The translations under genes were made by a program, and so were the position numbers. From Streptomyces sp. QL37 (lineage in GTDB: Bacteria > Actinomycetota > Actinomycetes > Streptomycetales > Streptomycetaceae): a DNA stretch of 64,000 nt. Positions 1 through 7,654 of this stretch are shown here, piece by piece (the first letter of the stretch is position 1; every line of letters starts with the position of its first letter). Below the pieces are notes generated by a model. That model had not been told where the DNA came from, searched no databases, and worked only from the letters and a program-made list of their open reading frames with translations. The stretch covers positions 4,340,001-4,404,000 of the forward strand of contig NZ_PTJS01000001.1 of NCBI RefSeq assembly GCF_002941025.1. Direction: 5' to 3'.

Positions 1-335
1 CTGTGGAGCTGGACGGCGTAGCGCACGGCGCCGCCCCCCGTCAGATCGCGGGGCGCGCCCTCGTCGGCGCGCTCACCGCTCGGGTCGAGGACCCGGATCG
101 AGTCGTCGTCCATGGCGATCTGCTCGGAGAACGTGAGCGTGACCTCCTCGGGCGCGGTGGCGACCACCGCCCCGTCCTGCGGGTCGCTCCCCGTGAGAGC
201 GGCGTGCGCGGACGCGGGGCCCGCGCCGGCCAGCACCAGGCCGAGCAGCAGGCTGATCAGCATGGCGAGGAGCGCGGCCGCGGCGAGCGGCCGTCGTATC
301 GGGGAGGGCCCGAGGCGCGGGGCGGTAGCCGTCAT
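1..335 (-). CDS. CopC/CopD-type copper protein, N-terminal part (cut by window edge)
   Basis: Reading starts at an ATG at 335 and runs off the left edge, so only about 111 residues are seen. A signal peptide (hydrophobic core LLAMLISLLLGLVLAG) ends at ASA, leaving a mature N-terminus HAALTGSDP; an N-terminal His is the usual copper ligand of CopC. The body (DGAVVATAPEEVTLTFSEQI) is typical of the CopC beta-barrel. Streptomyces homologues usually continue into a CopD membrane domain, which would lie outside the window. It is the last visible gene of a copper operon, 14 nt after the PCu(A)C gene. Family known, full domain layout inferred. Confidence 0.85.
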   Translation of the reverse strand, partial: MTATAPRLGPSPIRRPLAAAALLAMLISLLLGLVLAGAGPASAHAALTGSDPQDGAVVATAPEEVTLTFSEQIAMDDDSIRVLDPSGERADEGAPRDLTGGGAVRYAVQLH

Positions 336-349
336 GGGGTGTCAGTACC

Positions 350-796
350 TCACTGCTTCTTCGGGTTGTAGGTGGTCTCCCGCACGGGAATGTCGACCTT
401 GATGGGGTCGGCCTTCTCGAAGTGCAGTTCCACGGAGACCGTTTCTCCCCGCTTGGGCTGCTGCTTCAGCTCCGTGAACATGATGTGGTTCCCGCCGCGT
501 TCGAGGTCGAGCTCGCCGCCGGCGGGCACCTCGAACGACGTGACCATCCGCATCGTCCGGTTCTTCGTCTCGTGGATGGAGACGTGGTCGGACAGGGAGC
601 TCGTCACCGAGGTGAGCCGGTCGGTTGCGTCGCCGCTGTTCTTCACGAGGAGGAAACCGGCCGCCATGTCGCTGACGGGCTGTGGCATGAAGGCCCCGGT
701 CACCTCCAGCCGCGGCACACTGTCGGAGGAACACGCCGTCAGCGCGAGCCCGGTGGTGAGCGCCAGCGCGCCGGCGGCGGCCGTACGGCGGTTCAC
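350..796 (-). CDS. PCu(A)C periplasmic-type copper chaperone lipoprotein
   Basis: 148-residue secreted lipoprotein: signal peptide with lipobox LTAC (Cys22), then a DUF461/PCu(A)C domain. The copper-binding pattern H-x10-M-x21-H-x-M is present (about His71, Met82, His104, Met106). The family delivers Cu(I) to the CuA/CuB centres of cytochrome c oxidase outside the membrane. The GTG start at 796 overlaps the stop codon of the SCO1 gene by three bases, indicating translational coupling. Function follows from the family; partnership with the neighbouring SCO1 is inferred from the overlap. Confidence 0.9.
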   Translation of the reverse strand: MNRRTAAAGALALTTGLALTACSSDSVPRLEVTGAFMPQPVSDMAAGFLLVKNSGDATDRLTSVTSSLSDHVSIHETKNRTMRMVTSFEVPAGGELDLERGGNHIMFTELKQQPKRGETVSVELHFEKADPIKVDIPVRETTYNPKKQ

Positions 797-1449
797 GGGG
801 TCTCCCCCTTGACGAGCTCCGGGAGGTCCTCGGTGTAGTCCTCGGCCGTGGTGTCCTCGCTGTAGAGCACGTATCCCTTGTCGGTCTTCGGGGAGAACGC
901 GATGACCTGGGCGCCGTGCATCGAGACGACCGTGCCGTCCTTCTCCTTCTTCGGCGGGTCGATGCCGATGCCGATCTGCCGTGCTCCCGCCTGGATGGTC
1001 GGGAAGTCGCCGGTGAGACCGGTGAAGTCGGGGTCCTGAGCCTTGAGCCAGCTGCCCAGGGACGCCGGGGTGTCCCGCTCGGGGTCCGTCGTGACGAAGA
1101 CGACCTGGAGCTCGTCCTGTTCGGCCTTGGGCAGGGCCCGCTTGGCGATGGCGATGTTGCTCATGGTCAGCGGGCACACGTCGGGGCAGTTGGTGTAGCC
1201 GAAGTAGATGAGTGTGGGCTTGCCCTTGGTCTTCTCGCGCAGGTCGTACTTCTCGCCGTGGGTGTCGGTGAGTACGAGGTCGGGCTTGGTGAACGGCTGG
1301 TCGAGCACGGTCGCGGGCTTCGACCCGGCCGAGGAGGAGACGTCGGCGACGGAATTGTCCGCCGAGTCCCCTCCGCTGCCGCAGGCCGACAGGGTCAGTG
1401 CGGCCGCGGCGGCGAACGCCGCGGCCAGCACCGTCTTCTTGCTGTGCAT
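793..1449 (-). CDS. SCO1/SenC/PrrC-family copper-dependent assembly lipoprotein
   Basis: 218 residues. Signal peptide with lipobox LSAC (Cys23), then a thioredoxin-like fold carrying the metal motif CPDVC (Cys88, Cys92) and the third ligand His178 in SMHGAQ. SCO1 proteins insert copper into, or reduce, the CuA site of cytochrome c oxidase subunit II at the outer membrane face. ATG 1449 is chosen because it begins the signal peptide; a weak GGA-type ribosome site precedes it. It overlaps the downstream PCu(A)C gene and lies 49 nt after ycnI-like DUF1775. All family-defining residues are intact. Confidence 0.92.
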   Translation of the reverse strand: MHSKKTVLAAAFAAAAALTLSACGSGGDSADNSVADVSSSAGSKPATVLDQPFTKPDLVLTDTHGEKYDLREKTKGKPTLIYFGYTNCPDVCPLTMSNIAIAKRALPKAEQDELQVVFVTTDPERDTPASLGSWLKAQDPDFTGLTGDFPTIQAGARQIGIGIDPPKKEKDGTVVSMHGAQVIAFSPKTDKGYVLYSEDTTAEDYTEDLPELVKGETP

Positions 1450-1498
1450 GGAGAGCTGATTCCTGATCTGTGAATACGAGTGGTGGGGCAGACGGGGA

Positions 1499-2230
1499 TC
1501 AGGCGTTGCGGCGGCGGCCGGCGAGGACGCCGAAGGCGACCCCCGCGATGCCGACGACGATGCCGACGACACCCAGGACGCGGGCGGTGCCGTCGGTGCC
1601 CGACGAGGACGTGTCGTCCGACGACGCGGTCGTCTCCTTCGCCTTCTCCGTCTCGCCGCTCTTGTCATCGGCGGCGGCGCCGTGGGCGTCGGCCGCCGGG
1701 GCGGTCAGCGCGAGGACGGGAGCCGGGCTCTCGGGCTCCTCGCCGCCCTCGGTGGGCTCCTCGATCCAGCGGACGACTTCCTTGTTGCTGTACGTCTGGA
1801 GCGCCTTGAAGACGAGCTGGTCGGCGTCCTCGGGCAACTGCCCGATCGAGAGCGGGAACTGCTGGAAGTAACCGGCCCCGATACCGCTGCCGTCCGCGGT
1901 CCAGGTCACCTTGGAGACCGCCTCGTTGATCTTCTTGCCGTGCACCTCGAGCGGCTCGGCCAGCTTGCTCTTGGTGACCTCGATCTTCCAGCCGGGCACC
2001 GGCTGCGGGCTGACGGAGGCCAGCGGGTGGTCCGTCGGGAAGTTGACCTCGAGCTTGACGGTGGAGGCGTTGTCGCGCTCGTTGGGGACCTTGAAGTTGA
2101 CGGTGGCGTAACCGCCCTTGGCGGCCTCGCCCTGGGGCTGCACGCTGACGTGGGCGGAGGCGGTGCCGGCGAGCAGCAGGACGGTGGACGCGGCGACGCC
2201 GCCGGCGAGGGCGATGCGGGAAACGTTCAT
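1499..2230 (-). CDS. YcnI-like DUF1775 copper-binding exported protein
   Basis: 243 residues with a signal peptide ending TASA and a mature N-terminus HVSVQPQ. YcnI proteins use this first His as part of a mono-histidine copper brace. The DUF1775 domain covers about residues 26-165, followed by an Ala/Glu/Ser/Thr-rich spacer and a C-terminal membrane anchor (VLGVVGIVVGIAGVAFGVL) ending in RRRNA, so the domain should sit outside the membrane, tethered at its C-terminus. Position between a membrane protein and SCO1/PCu(A)C/CopC fits copper handling. ATG 2230 chosen at the signal peptide; a GGAG lies about 13 nt upstream. Confidence 0.9.
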   Translation of the reverse strand: MNVSRIALAGGVAASTVLLLAGTASAHVSVQPQGEAAKGGYATVNFKVPNERDNASTVKLEVNFPTDHPLASVSPQPVPGWKIEVTKSKLAEPLEVHGKKINEAVSKVTWTADGSGIGAGYFQQFPLSIGQLPEDADQLVFKALQTYSNKEVVRWIEEPTEGGEEPESPAPVLALTAPAADAHGAAADDKSGETEKAKETTASSDDTSSSGTDGTARVLGVVGIVVGIAGVAFGVLAGRRRNA

Positions 2231-2334
2231 GGCAGGGATCACTCCACAGGTCATGAGGAAAAGGTGGTCCGGCGCGCGGAGGCGCGACGGCATCACGACC
2301 ACCTCTTCACCGGAGTCCCGGCCGAGGGGTCGCG

Positions 2335-3156
2335 TCAGGCTGCGCGTACGTATACGGGCGGCGGCCCGCGCCTGATCACCATGTGCTGCAGAGGATCCCC
2401 GGTGGCCGGCGCGGGAGCGTCGACGGCGCAGCGGAGAGGGCGCGGCCCGGTCGTGGGCCGGCCCGGGAGTCCCGCACGCAGTGCGCGTACGAGTGCCATC
2501 GCCGCCCGCAGCGCGCGCAGCCTGGCCGCGGCCGCGAGCTGCCGGCCGCCGTGTGCCGAGAGCCGGGCCAGCCGGAAGAGAGCGATCTCGCCGCGGCGCA
2601 GCAGCCAGCCGGTGGCGAGTGCGGCGAGCAGGTGCCCCAGGAGCATGGGGAGGCTGGGCAGGCCGGACATCAGCGTGTCCAGGAGCGTAGGAGCGGCATC
2701 CGGGGCGGCTGCCGCTCCGGATGCCAGGTGGCTGTGCCCCTGGGCCACGGTCGCGGGGTCCAGCCCCGCGGTGGTCACGATGCGGTGGGCCTCGCCGGCG
2801 CTCAGCTGCGACGGCCCGGCGCCGCACACCAGCCCCGCGGCGAAGCGGATCAGCGAGTCGTCCCCGGACCCCGCCACGGTGGCCGGCGCGTGCCGTCCGA
2901 GCCCGAAGACGATGTGCAGGGCGACCTGCCCGCCCGCGAGGGCGGCGGTGATCGGGAGGAGGGTCCGCTCACGTCCGGCGAGCGCCGTCGCGACGGCGAA
3001 GACTCCCGCGAAGCCTGCCAGCAGACTCCAGCCGGGCACACCCACGCCTGCGGCGAAACCGTGTCCGGCGGCTGCGAGCACGACACAGACCGCGGTGAAC
3101 ACCGCGGTCCTCAAAAGCCGCATACCGGCTCCGGCGCGTGCGACAGGCATAGACAT
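2335..3156 (-). CDS. Polytopic membrane protein of the copper module, unknown function
   Basis: 273 residues, about five hydrophobic segments: near residues 12-38, 42-60, 68-86, 100-112 and 168-187. The cytoplasmic-looking tail is Arg/Leu-rich and ends VIRRGPPPVYVRAA. No domain I can name. It is the first gene in the direction of transcription of the minus-strand set leading through YcnI, SCO1, PCu(A)C and CopC, with about 100 nt to the next gene, so a role in copper supply is suggested by position only. Scattered His residues (HGF, HIVFGLGRH, HSH) are compatible with metal contact but prove nothing. An alternative start lies at the second Met (3150). Confidence 0.75.
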   Translation of the reverse strand: MSMPVARAGAGMRLLRTAVFTAVCVVLAAAGHGFAAGVGVPGWSLLAGFAGVFAVATALAGRERTLLPITAALAGGQVALHIVFGLGRHAPATVAGSGDDSLIRFAAGLVCGAGPSQLSAGEAHRIVTTAGLDPATVAQGHSHLASGAAAAPDAAPTLLDTLMSGLPSLPMLLGHLLAALATGWLLRRGEIALFRLARLSAHGGRQLAAAARLRALRAAMALVRALRAGLPGRPTTGPRPLRCAVDAPAPATGDPLQHMVIRRGPPPVYVRAA

Positions 3157-3427
3157 GGCCGGGTCATCATCCCACTGAGCACCCCGTCCCCGTACGGCAG
3201 GTCCGGAAGGTCGGCATCCGTCCCCATCAGGGAGTGATCAGGGGGTGTTGCACCTGTTCATGGGTGGTTCGAGGCCGCTCCGGGACAGTGGTCCGGGCCG
3301 GACATACACCGGCGGACGGAATATCCGCATCCGCCGAATGAGCGCTGTCGTGGCCGATCCGTGCTTACGAAGCACCGATCGCGGCAATACGTATCGGTAT
3401 GTCGAGCCGCAGCCAGGAGGCTGGAGC

Positions 3428-3985
3428 ATGAGCATGTGGTGGTCACTCCATTTGCGGCGCGATGCTGCGAGCGTTCCGCTCGCCCGTCGTTTTCTGCTCG
3501 GCACCATGGAGACCGCGGGGGTGGATCCCGACATCTCCTACGACCTCTCCGTCGCGCTCAGCGAAGCCTGTGCGAACGCCGTCGAGCACGGCGGCGGCCT
3601 GCGGGACGCGGGCGAGGCCGGCGAGGCGGATCCGGCCTCCGCCGGTGACGGGCGGCCCGGACGCGCCTGTGGGCAGTACCGGGTCACCGCATATCTGGAC
3701 GGCGAGAAATGCCGTATCGAAGTCGCCGACTCGGGGCCCGGTTTCCCGTCCCGGCGCACGCTTCGCACCGCCGCGCAGGCGTCCGCCTCCCGGCCCGCGG
3801 GTGACCCCTCGCACACGCGCACCGCGGTGCACCCTCCGGTCACGGCCGAGAGCGGGCGCGGGCTCTGCCTCATCGAGGAGCTCGCCGATCACGTCCACTT
3901 CGGCAACCGGCCGGGGCACGGCGCGGTGGTGAGCTTCGACAAGATCCTGAAATGGCGGGAGGGCGCGCTGCTCATGGTGTCCTGA
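3428..3985 (+). CDS. ATP-binding protein, anti-sigma-factor (RsbW/SpoIIAB-like) HATPase
   Basis: 185 residues forming a GHKL ATPase fold. The N-box (SEACANAVEHG, about residues 42-52), the G1-type ADSGPGFP and the GRGLCLIEELAD motif are all visible. Proteins of this type bind and phosphorylate anti-anti-sigma factors or sequester sigma factors in the cytoplasm. A low-complexity insertion (residues about 54-80) separates the N-box from the next strand. ATG 3428 follows a good AGGAGG; a second in-frame ATG lies two codons later. The stop codon lies inside a 16-bp inverted repeat that serves as terminator. Its partner sigma factor cannot be told from sequence. Confidence 0.85.
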   Translation: MSMWWSLHLRRDAASVPLARRFLLGTMETAGVDPDISYDLSVALSEACANAVEHGGGLRDAGEAGEADPASAGDGRPGRACGQYRVTAYLDGEKCRIEVADSGPGFPSRRTLRTAAQASASRPAGDPSHTRTAVHPPVTAESGRGLCLIEELADHVHFGNRPGHGAVVSFDKILKWREGALLMVS

Positions 3986-3998
3986 GCAGCGCGCCCTC
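3959..3998. terminator. Bidirectional hairpin overlapping a stop codon
   Basis: Perfect 16-bp inverted repeat (arms 3959-3974 and 3983-3998, 8-nt loop) between the convergent HATPase gene and the aminopeptidase P gene. The left arm and loop are still coding; the TGA at 3983-3985 begins the right arm. Confidence 0.8.
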
Positions 3999-4033
3999 CG
4001 TCGCACGGGACGCGGACTTCCGCGTCGGCCGGG

Positions 4034-5497
4034 TCAGCCCTTGAGCCGGGCCATCCACGCCTCGACCTCGTCGGACCGGCGGGGCAGCGCGGCGGACAGG
4101 TTCCGGTTGCCGTCCTCGGTCACGAGGATGTCGTCCTCGATCCGGACGCCGATCCCGCGGTACTCCTCGGGCACGGTCAGGTCGTCGGCCTGGAAGTACA
4201 GTCCGGGCTCGACCGTGAGGCAGACCCCGGGCTCCAGGGTGCCGTCGACGTACGCCTCCGTGCGCGCGACGGCGCAGTCGTGGACGTCCATGCCGAGCAT
4301 GTGGCCCGTGCCGTGCAGCGTCCAGCGGCGCTGGAGGCCCAGCTCCAGGACCTTCTCCACGGACAGGTCGCCCAGCAGACCCCACTCGACCAGCTTCTGG
4401 GCGAGGACCCGCTGGGCGGCGTCGTGGAAGTCGCGGAAGGCGGCGCCGGGCTTCACGGCCGCGATGCCCGCCTCCTGGGCCTCGTACACCGCGTCGTAGA
4501 TCTTCCGCTGCAGCGGCGAGAACGTGCCGTTGATGGGCAGCGTGCGGGTCACGTCCGCGGTGTAGAGCTCGTCGGTCTCCACGCCCGCGTCGAGCAGCAG
4601 GAGCTCGCCGGAGCGGACCGCGCCGTCGTTGCGAACCCAGTGCAGCGTGGTGGCGTGGGGGCCGGCCGCGCAGATCGAGCCGTAACCGATGTCGTTGCCG
4701 TCGACGCGTGCGCGCAGGAAGAAGGTGCCCTCGATGTAGCGCTCGCTCGTGGCCTCGGCCCTGTCGAGGACCTTGACGACGTCCTCGAAGCCGCGCGCCG
4801 TGGCGTCGCAGGCCTTCTGCAGCTCGGCGATCTCGAAGGCGTCCTTGACCAGCCGGGCCTCGGAGAGGAAGACGCGCAGTTCCTCGTCGCGCTCCGCGGT
4901 GACCTTGTCGGTGAGGGCGGCCTCGATGCCCGCGTCGTGCCCGCGGACGTTGCGCACCGGGCCGGTCGCCTCGGAGAGCGCGGCCGGGAGCTCGCGGACG
5001 TCCTTCGCCGGGATGCCGAGCAGCTGCTCGGCCTCGGTGAGGGAGTTGCGGCGGCCGACCCACAGCTCGCCCTGGCCGTCGAGCCAGAACTCGCCGTTCT
5101 CACGGTCGGAGCGGGGCAGGAGGTAGACCGTCGCCTCGTGCCCGCCCTCGGACGGTTCGAGGACCAGGACGCCGTCCTGCGTCAGGTCACCGGTGAGGTA
5201 CGCGTACTCGGTGGAGGCGCGGAAGGCGTACTCGGTGTCGTTGGAGCGGGTCTTCAGGTTGCCCGCGGCAATGACGAGCCGCTCGCCGGGGAACCGCGCG
5301 GAGAGCGCGGCGCGGCGGGCGGCGGTGTGCGAGGCCTGGGCGATCGGCTCCAGGCCGTGCAGCTCGGTGTCGGCCCAGCCTGACTTCATGTTCTCGGCGA
5401 GCTCATCGGAAATGCCCGGGTACAGGCCGTTCTTCCGCTGCTTGATCGGCTCTGCTTCCGCTGTTTCCGGGGTCTCCGGGGCGAGCTCCTCAGACAC
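4034..5497 (-). CDS. pepP: Aminopeptidase P family metalloprotease (Xaa-Pro aminopeptidase)
   Basis: 487 residues: N-terminal creatinase-like domain (to about 205) and a C-terminal pita-bread M24 domain. Metal ligands are in place: DAG and TADVTRT (about Asp303 and Asp315), HGTGH (His399), VEPGLYF (Glu430) and GVRIEDD (Glu454). The enzyme removes an N-terminal residue when proline is second; expected to be cytoplasmic, with two Mn ions. The GTG start at 5497 follows AGGAGGACAAAAC, a strong ribosome site. It is transcribed alone toward the hairpin at 3959-3998. Confidence 0.95.
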   Translation of the reverse strand: MSEELAPETPETAEAEPIKQRKNGLYPGISDELAENMKSGWADTELHGLEPIAQASHTAARRAALSARFPGERLVIAAGNLKTRSNDTEYAFRASTEYAYLTGDLTQDGVLVLEPSEGGHEATVYLLPRSDRENGEFWLDGQGELWVGRRNSLTEAEQLLGIPAKDVRELPAALSEATGPVRNVRGHDAGIEAALTDKVTAERDEELRVFLSEARLVKDAFEIAELQKACDATARGFEDVVKVLDRAEATSERYIEGTFFLRARVDGNDIGYGSICAAGPHATTLHWVRNDGAVRSGELLLLDAGVETDELYTADVTRTLPINGTFSPLQRKIYDAVYEAQEAGIAAVKPGAAFRDFHDAAQRVLAQKLVEWGLLGDLSVEKVLELGLQRRWTLHGTGHMLGMDVHDCAVARTEAYVDGTLEPGVCLTVEPGLYFQADDLTVPEEYRGIGVRIEDDILVTEDGNRNLSAALPRRSDEVEAWMARLKG

Positions 5498-5628
5498 GTT
5501 TTGTCCTCCTTGTACGACACTGGGCGCTCTCCATCGTACGGGCGTACGGAAGGGGGCCCAGTGCCGGAAGACCTCTTACACGTCCGGAGCCGCCACCGGC
5601 GGTCCTCGGAGGGCCGGCCGCCGTGGTC

Positions 5629-6999
5629 TCAGTCGAAGCGCGCGGCCAGCAGGGCGACGTCCTCGGTGCCGTCGCTCCGGTTCGCACCGTCGGGCAGGAC
5701 GGTGCGCAGGATGTGGTCCGCGACGGCTCCGGGATCCTGGCGCAGGACCTTCGGCACCCCGGCCGCTGCCGAGTGCAGCCGTGCGAACGCCCGGTCCCTC
5801 GTGTCACCCGTGCGGCGCAGCAGCGCGTCGGTGTAGAACAGCACCGTTTCGCCGGCCCGGGGCGTGAATTCCACGCTCGGCGCCTCCCAGCAGGACAGCA
5901 TGCCCAGAGGTGCGGAGAGGGTCGTCTCCACGAACTCGGTGCGCCGCTCGCCGGTCACCAGCGGCGGGGTGTGCCCGGCGCCGGCGAACACGACCGTGCG
6001 CCGGTCGGGTTCGCAGTAGGCGTAGAGGGCGGTCGCCGCGGACGCCGGCTCGGTCAGCCGCAGCAGCAGTTCGAGGTCGGAGAGTACGGCGACGGGGTCC
6101 TCGCCCTCCATCACGGCGTAGGCCCGCAGACCGGCGCGGAGCCGGCCCATGGCGGCCAGGGCGGCAGGCCCGGAGCCGCCGACCGAGCCGACGGCCAGAC
6201 CGAGGGCGTTGTCCGGGAGGGGCAGCGCGTCGTACCAGTCCCCGCCGCCCGCGGGCGCGGCACGGCGGCGGGCCGCCAGCCGCACTCCGGGGACCCGGGG
6301 CAGCCTGCTGGGCAGGAGCTCCTCGGCGACGACGGCGGCGTCCGATCTGGCGCGTTCCAGTTCGAGGAGGCGGGCGAGGTGCTCCGCGGCGTAGCGGGCG
6401 TACACCCCGACGAGATGGCACTGGCGTTCCAGCGGTTCCGCCGGTTCGTCGTACAGCCAGACGGCCGCACCGATCCGGCCGGCGGTTTCGGTGGCCAGGG
6501 GCTGCGCGTAGCTGGCGGCGTAACCGAGCCGGGCGGCGACCTCGCGGCAGCGGGGGTCGAGGCCGGTGTCCCCGAGGATGTCGGGGCTGGCCAGAGGGGT
6601 GCCGGTATCCGGGAGGCCGTCGAGGAAGCGGCCGTAGACGGTGGCGCTGCGTGGCACCGTCTCGATGTGCCCGAGGTCGGCGTGGGCGAGGCCGAGCCCG
6701 ATCGTGCGGGACGGCCAGCGGCCGTCGGCGGGTTCGAGGACGAGGAGCCCCCGGCCCGCGCCGACGAGTGCCGCTCCGGCGGTCAGGAGCTCATGGAGGG
6801 CGCTGTCCAGGGTGCTGGTCCCGGCCAGCCGTTCGGTGAGTTCGTGCAGCGTGGTGAGGTCGGAGACCCAGCCGGCCAGCCGGTCCTGGATGAGGGCCAC
6901 CGGCGCGGCGGTTACGTCTTCCATGGGTGCGGCAGTGTGCGTTGAAACGGGAACCATGGGATCGATTCCAGCCACTTTCGGAAGATGGGGGGCGCTCAT
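5629..6999 (-). CDS. GAF-domain PP2C/SpoIIE-type phosphatase with a substituted metal site
   Basis: 456 residues from ATG 6999. A GAF-like sensor region (about 40-210) precedes a SpoIIE/PP2C domain. The first metal motif is normal (GGGDWYDALPL) and the late motifs GAGHTPPLV and TEDVALLAARF are present. The motif that usually reads GDVxGxG reads GSVGGSG, so an Asp that normally binds metal is Ser. Such proteins normally dephosphorylate anti-sigma-factor antagonists. Activity is doubtful here; the protein may be a binding or regulatory version. The start is uncertain: a GGAAAG lies about 10 nt ahead of 6999, and later Met codons are possible. Confidence 0.85.
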   Translation of the reverse strand: MSAPHLPKVAGIDPMVPVSTHTAAPMEDVTAAPVALIQDRLAGWVSDLTTLHELTERLAGTSTLDSALHELLTAGAALVGAGRGLLVLEPADGRWPSRTIGLGLAHADLGHIETVPRSATVYGRFLDGLPDTGTPLASPDILGDTGLDPRCREVAARLGYAASYAQPLATETAGRIGAAVWLYDEPAEPLERQCHLVGVYARYAAEHLARLLELERARSDAAVVAEELLPSRLPRVPGVRLAARRRAAPAGGGDWYDALPLPDNALGLAVGSVGGSGPAALAAMGRLRAGLRAYAVMEGEDPVAVLSDLELLLRLTEPASAATALYAYCEPDRRTVVFAGAGHTPPLVTGERRTEFVETTLSAPLGMLSCWEAPSVEFTPRAGETVLFYTDALLRRTGDTRDRAFARLHSAAAGVPKVLRQDPGAVADHILRTVLPDGANRSDGTEDVALLAARFD

Positions 7000-7654
7000 G
7001 GCAATCGGCTTTCCGACTGGTGCGTTTTGTCGAATAGCATCGCAAACCCCCATGTCGTTCTGCGCCGCTATCGGTGCAACCACATGTACACGCACCCACA
7101 TCTACACGCACAACTGAGGTGATGTCCAGTATTGTCCTCACGGTATTTATGGTGTCCATGAGGCAGCCAACTTGGCCGAAAAATGCACCCCCGGGCGGTT
7201 TTTTGCGATCGACTGGGCGTGCTCGACAGGGAGAGCCCTCGGGGTGAAATGCCGGAGGGAGCGTCATCCCGGTCATGCGGGGTACGTAATCGTGGATGGC
7301 CGGGGGCAGTTGTGACCGCCCCGGAACCCGACAGCGAGCCCGGGCGTCCTTACAGGTGACGGCCGCCCGCCCACCGCCCCGAGTGGCGGGGTTGCACAAG
7401 GGACGGCACGCGCGATGCGCACGCCGACCGCGCGATGTTTTGACTGGACTCGGCTCGGCTCAACTCGGTTCGACTCGGCTCAGCTCCATTCTGTTCGGTT
7501 CCACTCTGCTCGGCTCGGCTCACGCTCGGCACCGACTGACGTCCGTACCGCAGACCCGATGAGCAAGCACGCACAGCGAAGAGACACACATGTGGTGTAA
7601 CGAACACGTGGTGTGATGTGGACCTCGGCGTTCAACGGAAAGGAACGAGCGCTC
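7000..7654. other. Long intergenic region between divergent genes
   Basis: 655 bp between the phosphatase start and the next plus-strand gene. I see no convincing gene. It holds a degenerate pentamer repeat (7438-7530) and a pair of 11-bp direct repeats, ACATGTGGTGT (7588-7598) and ACACGTGGTGT (7604-7614), which would lie in the leader or promoter of the 7655 gene. AT content rises near 7125-7160, a plausible promoter zone for the minus-strand phosphatase. Confidence 0.5.
7438..7530. repeat. Degenerate CGGCT/CGACT/CGGTT pentamer repeat
   Basis: About 90 bp made almost entirely of pentamer steps such as ACTCG, GCTCG and GTTCG, giving runs like CTCGGCTCGGCTCAACTCGG. Both ends fade into ordinary sequence. 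Not protein-coding by codon character. It lies about 130 bp ahead of the 7655 start codon. Confidence 0.75.

Noticed and set aside
7296..7562. Open frame encoding a Ser/Leu/Gly repeat across the pentamer tract
   Set aside because: Its repeated residues come from the DNA repeat, and it lacks a ribosome site and family resemblance.
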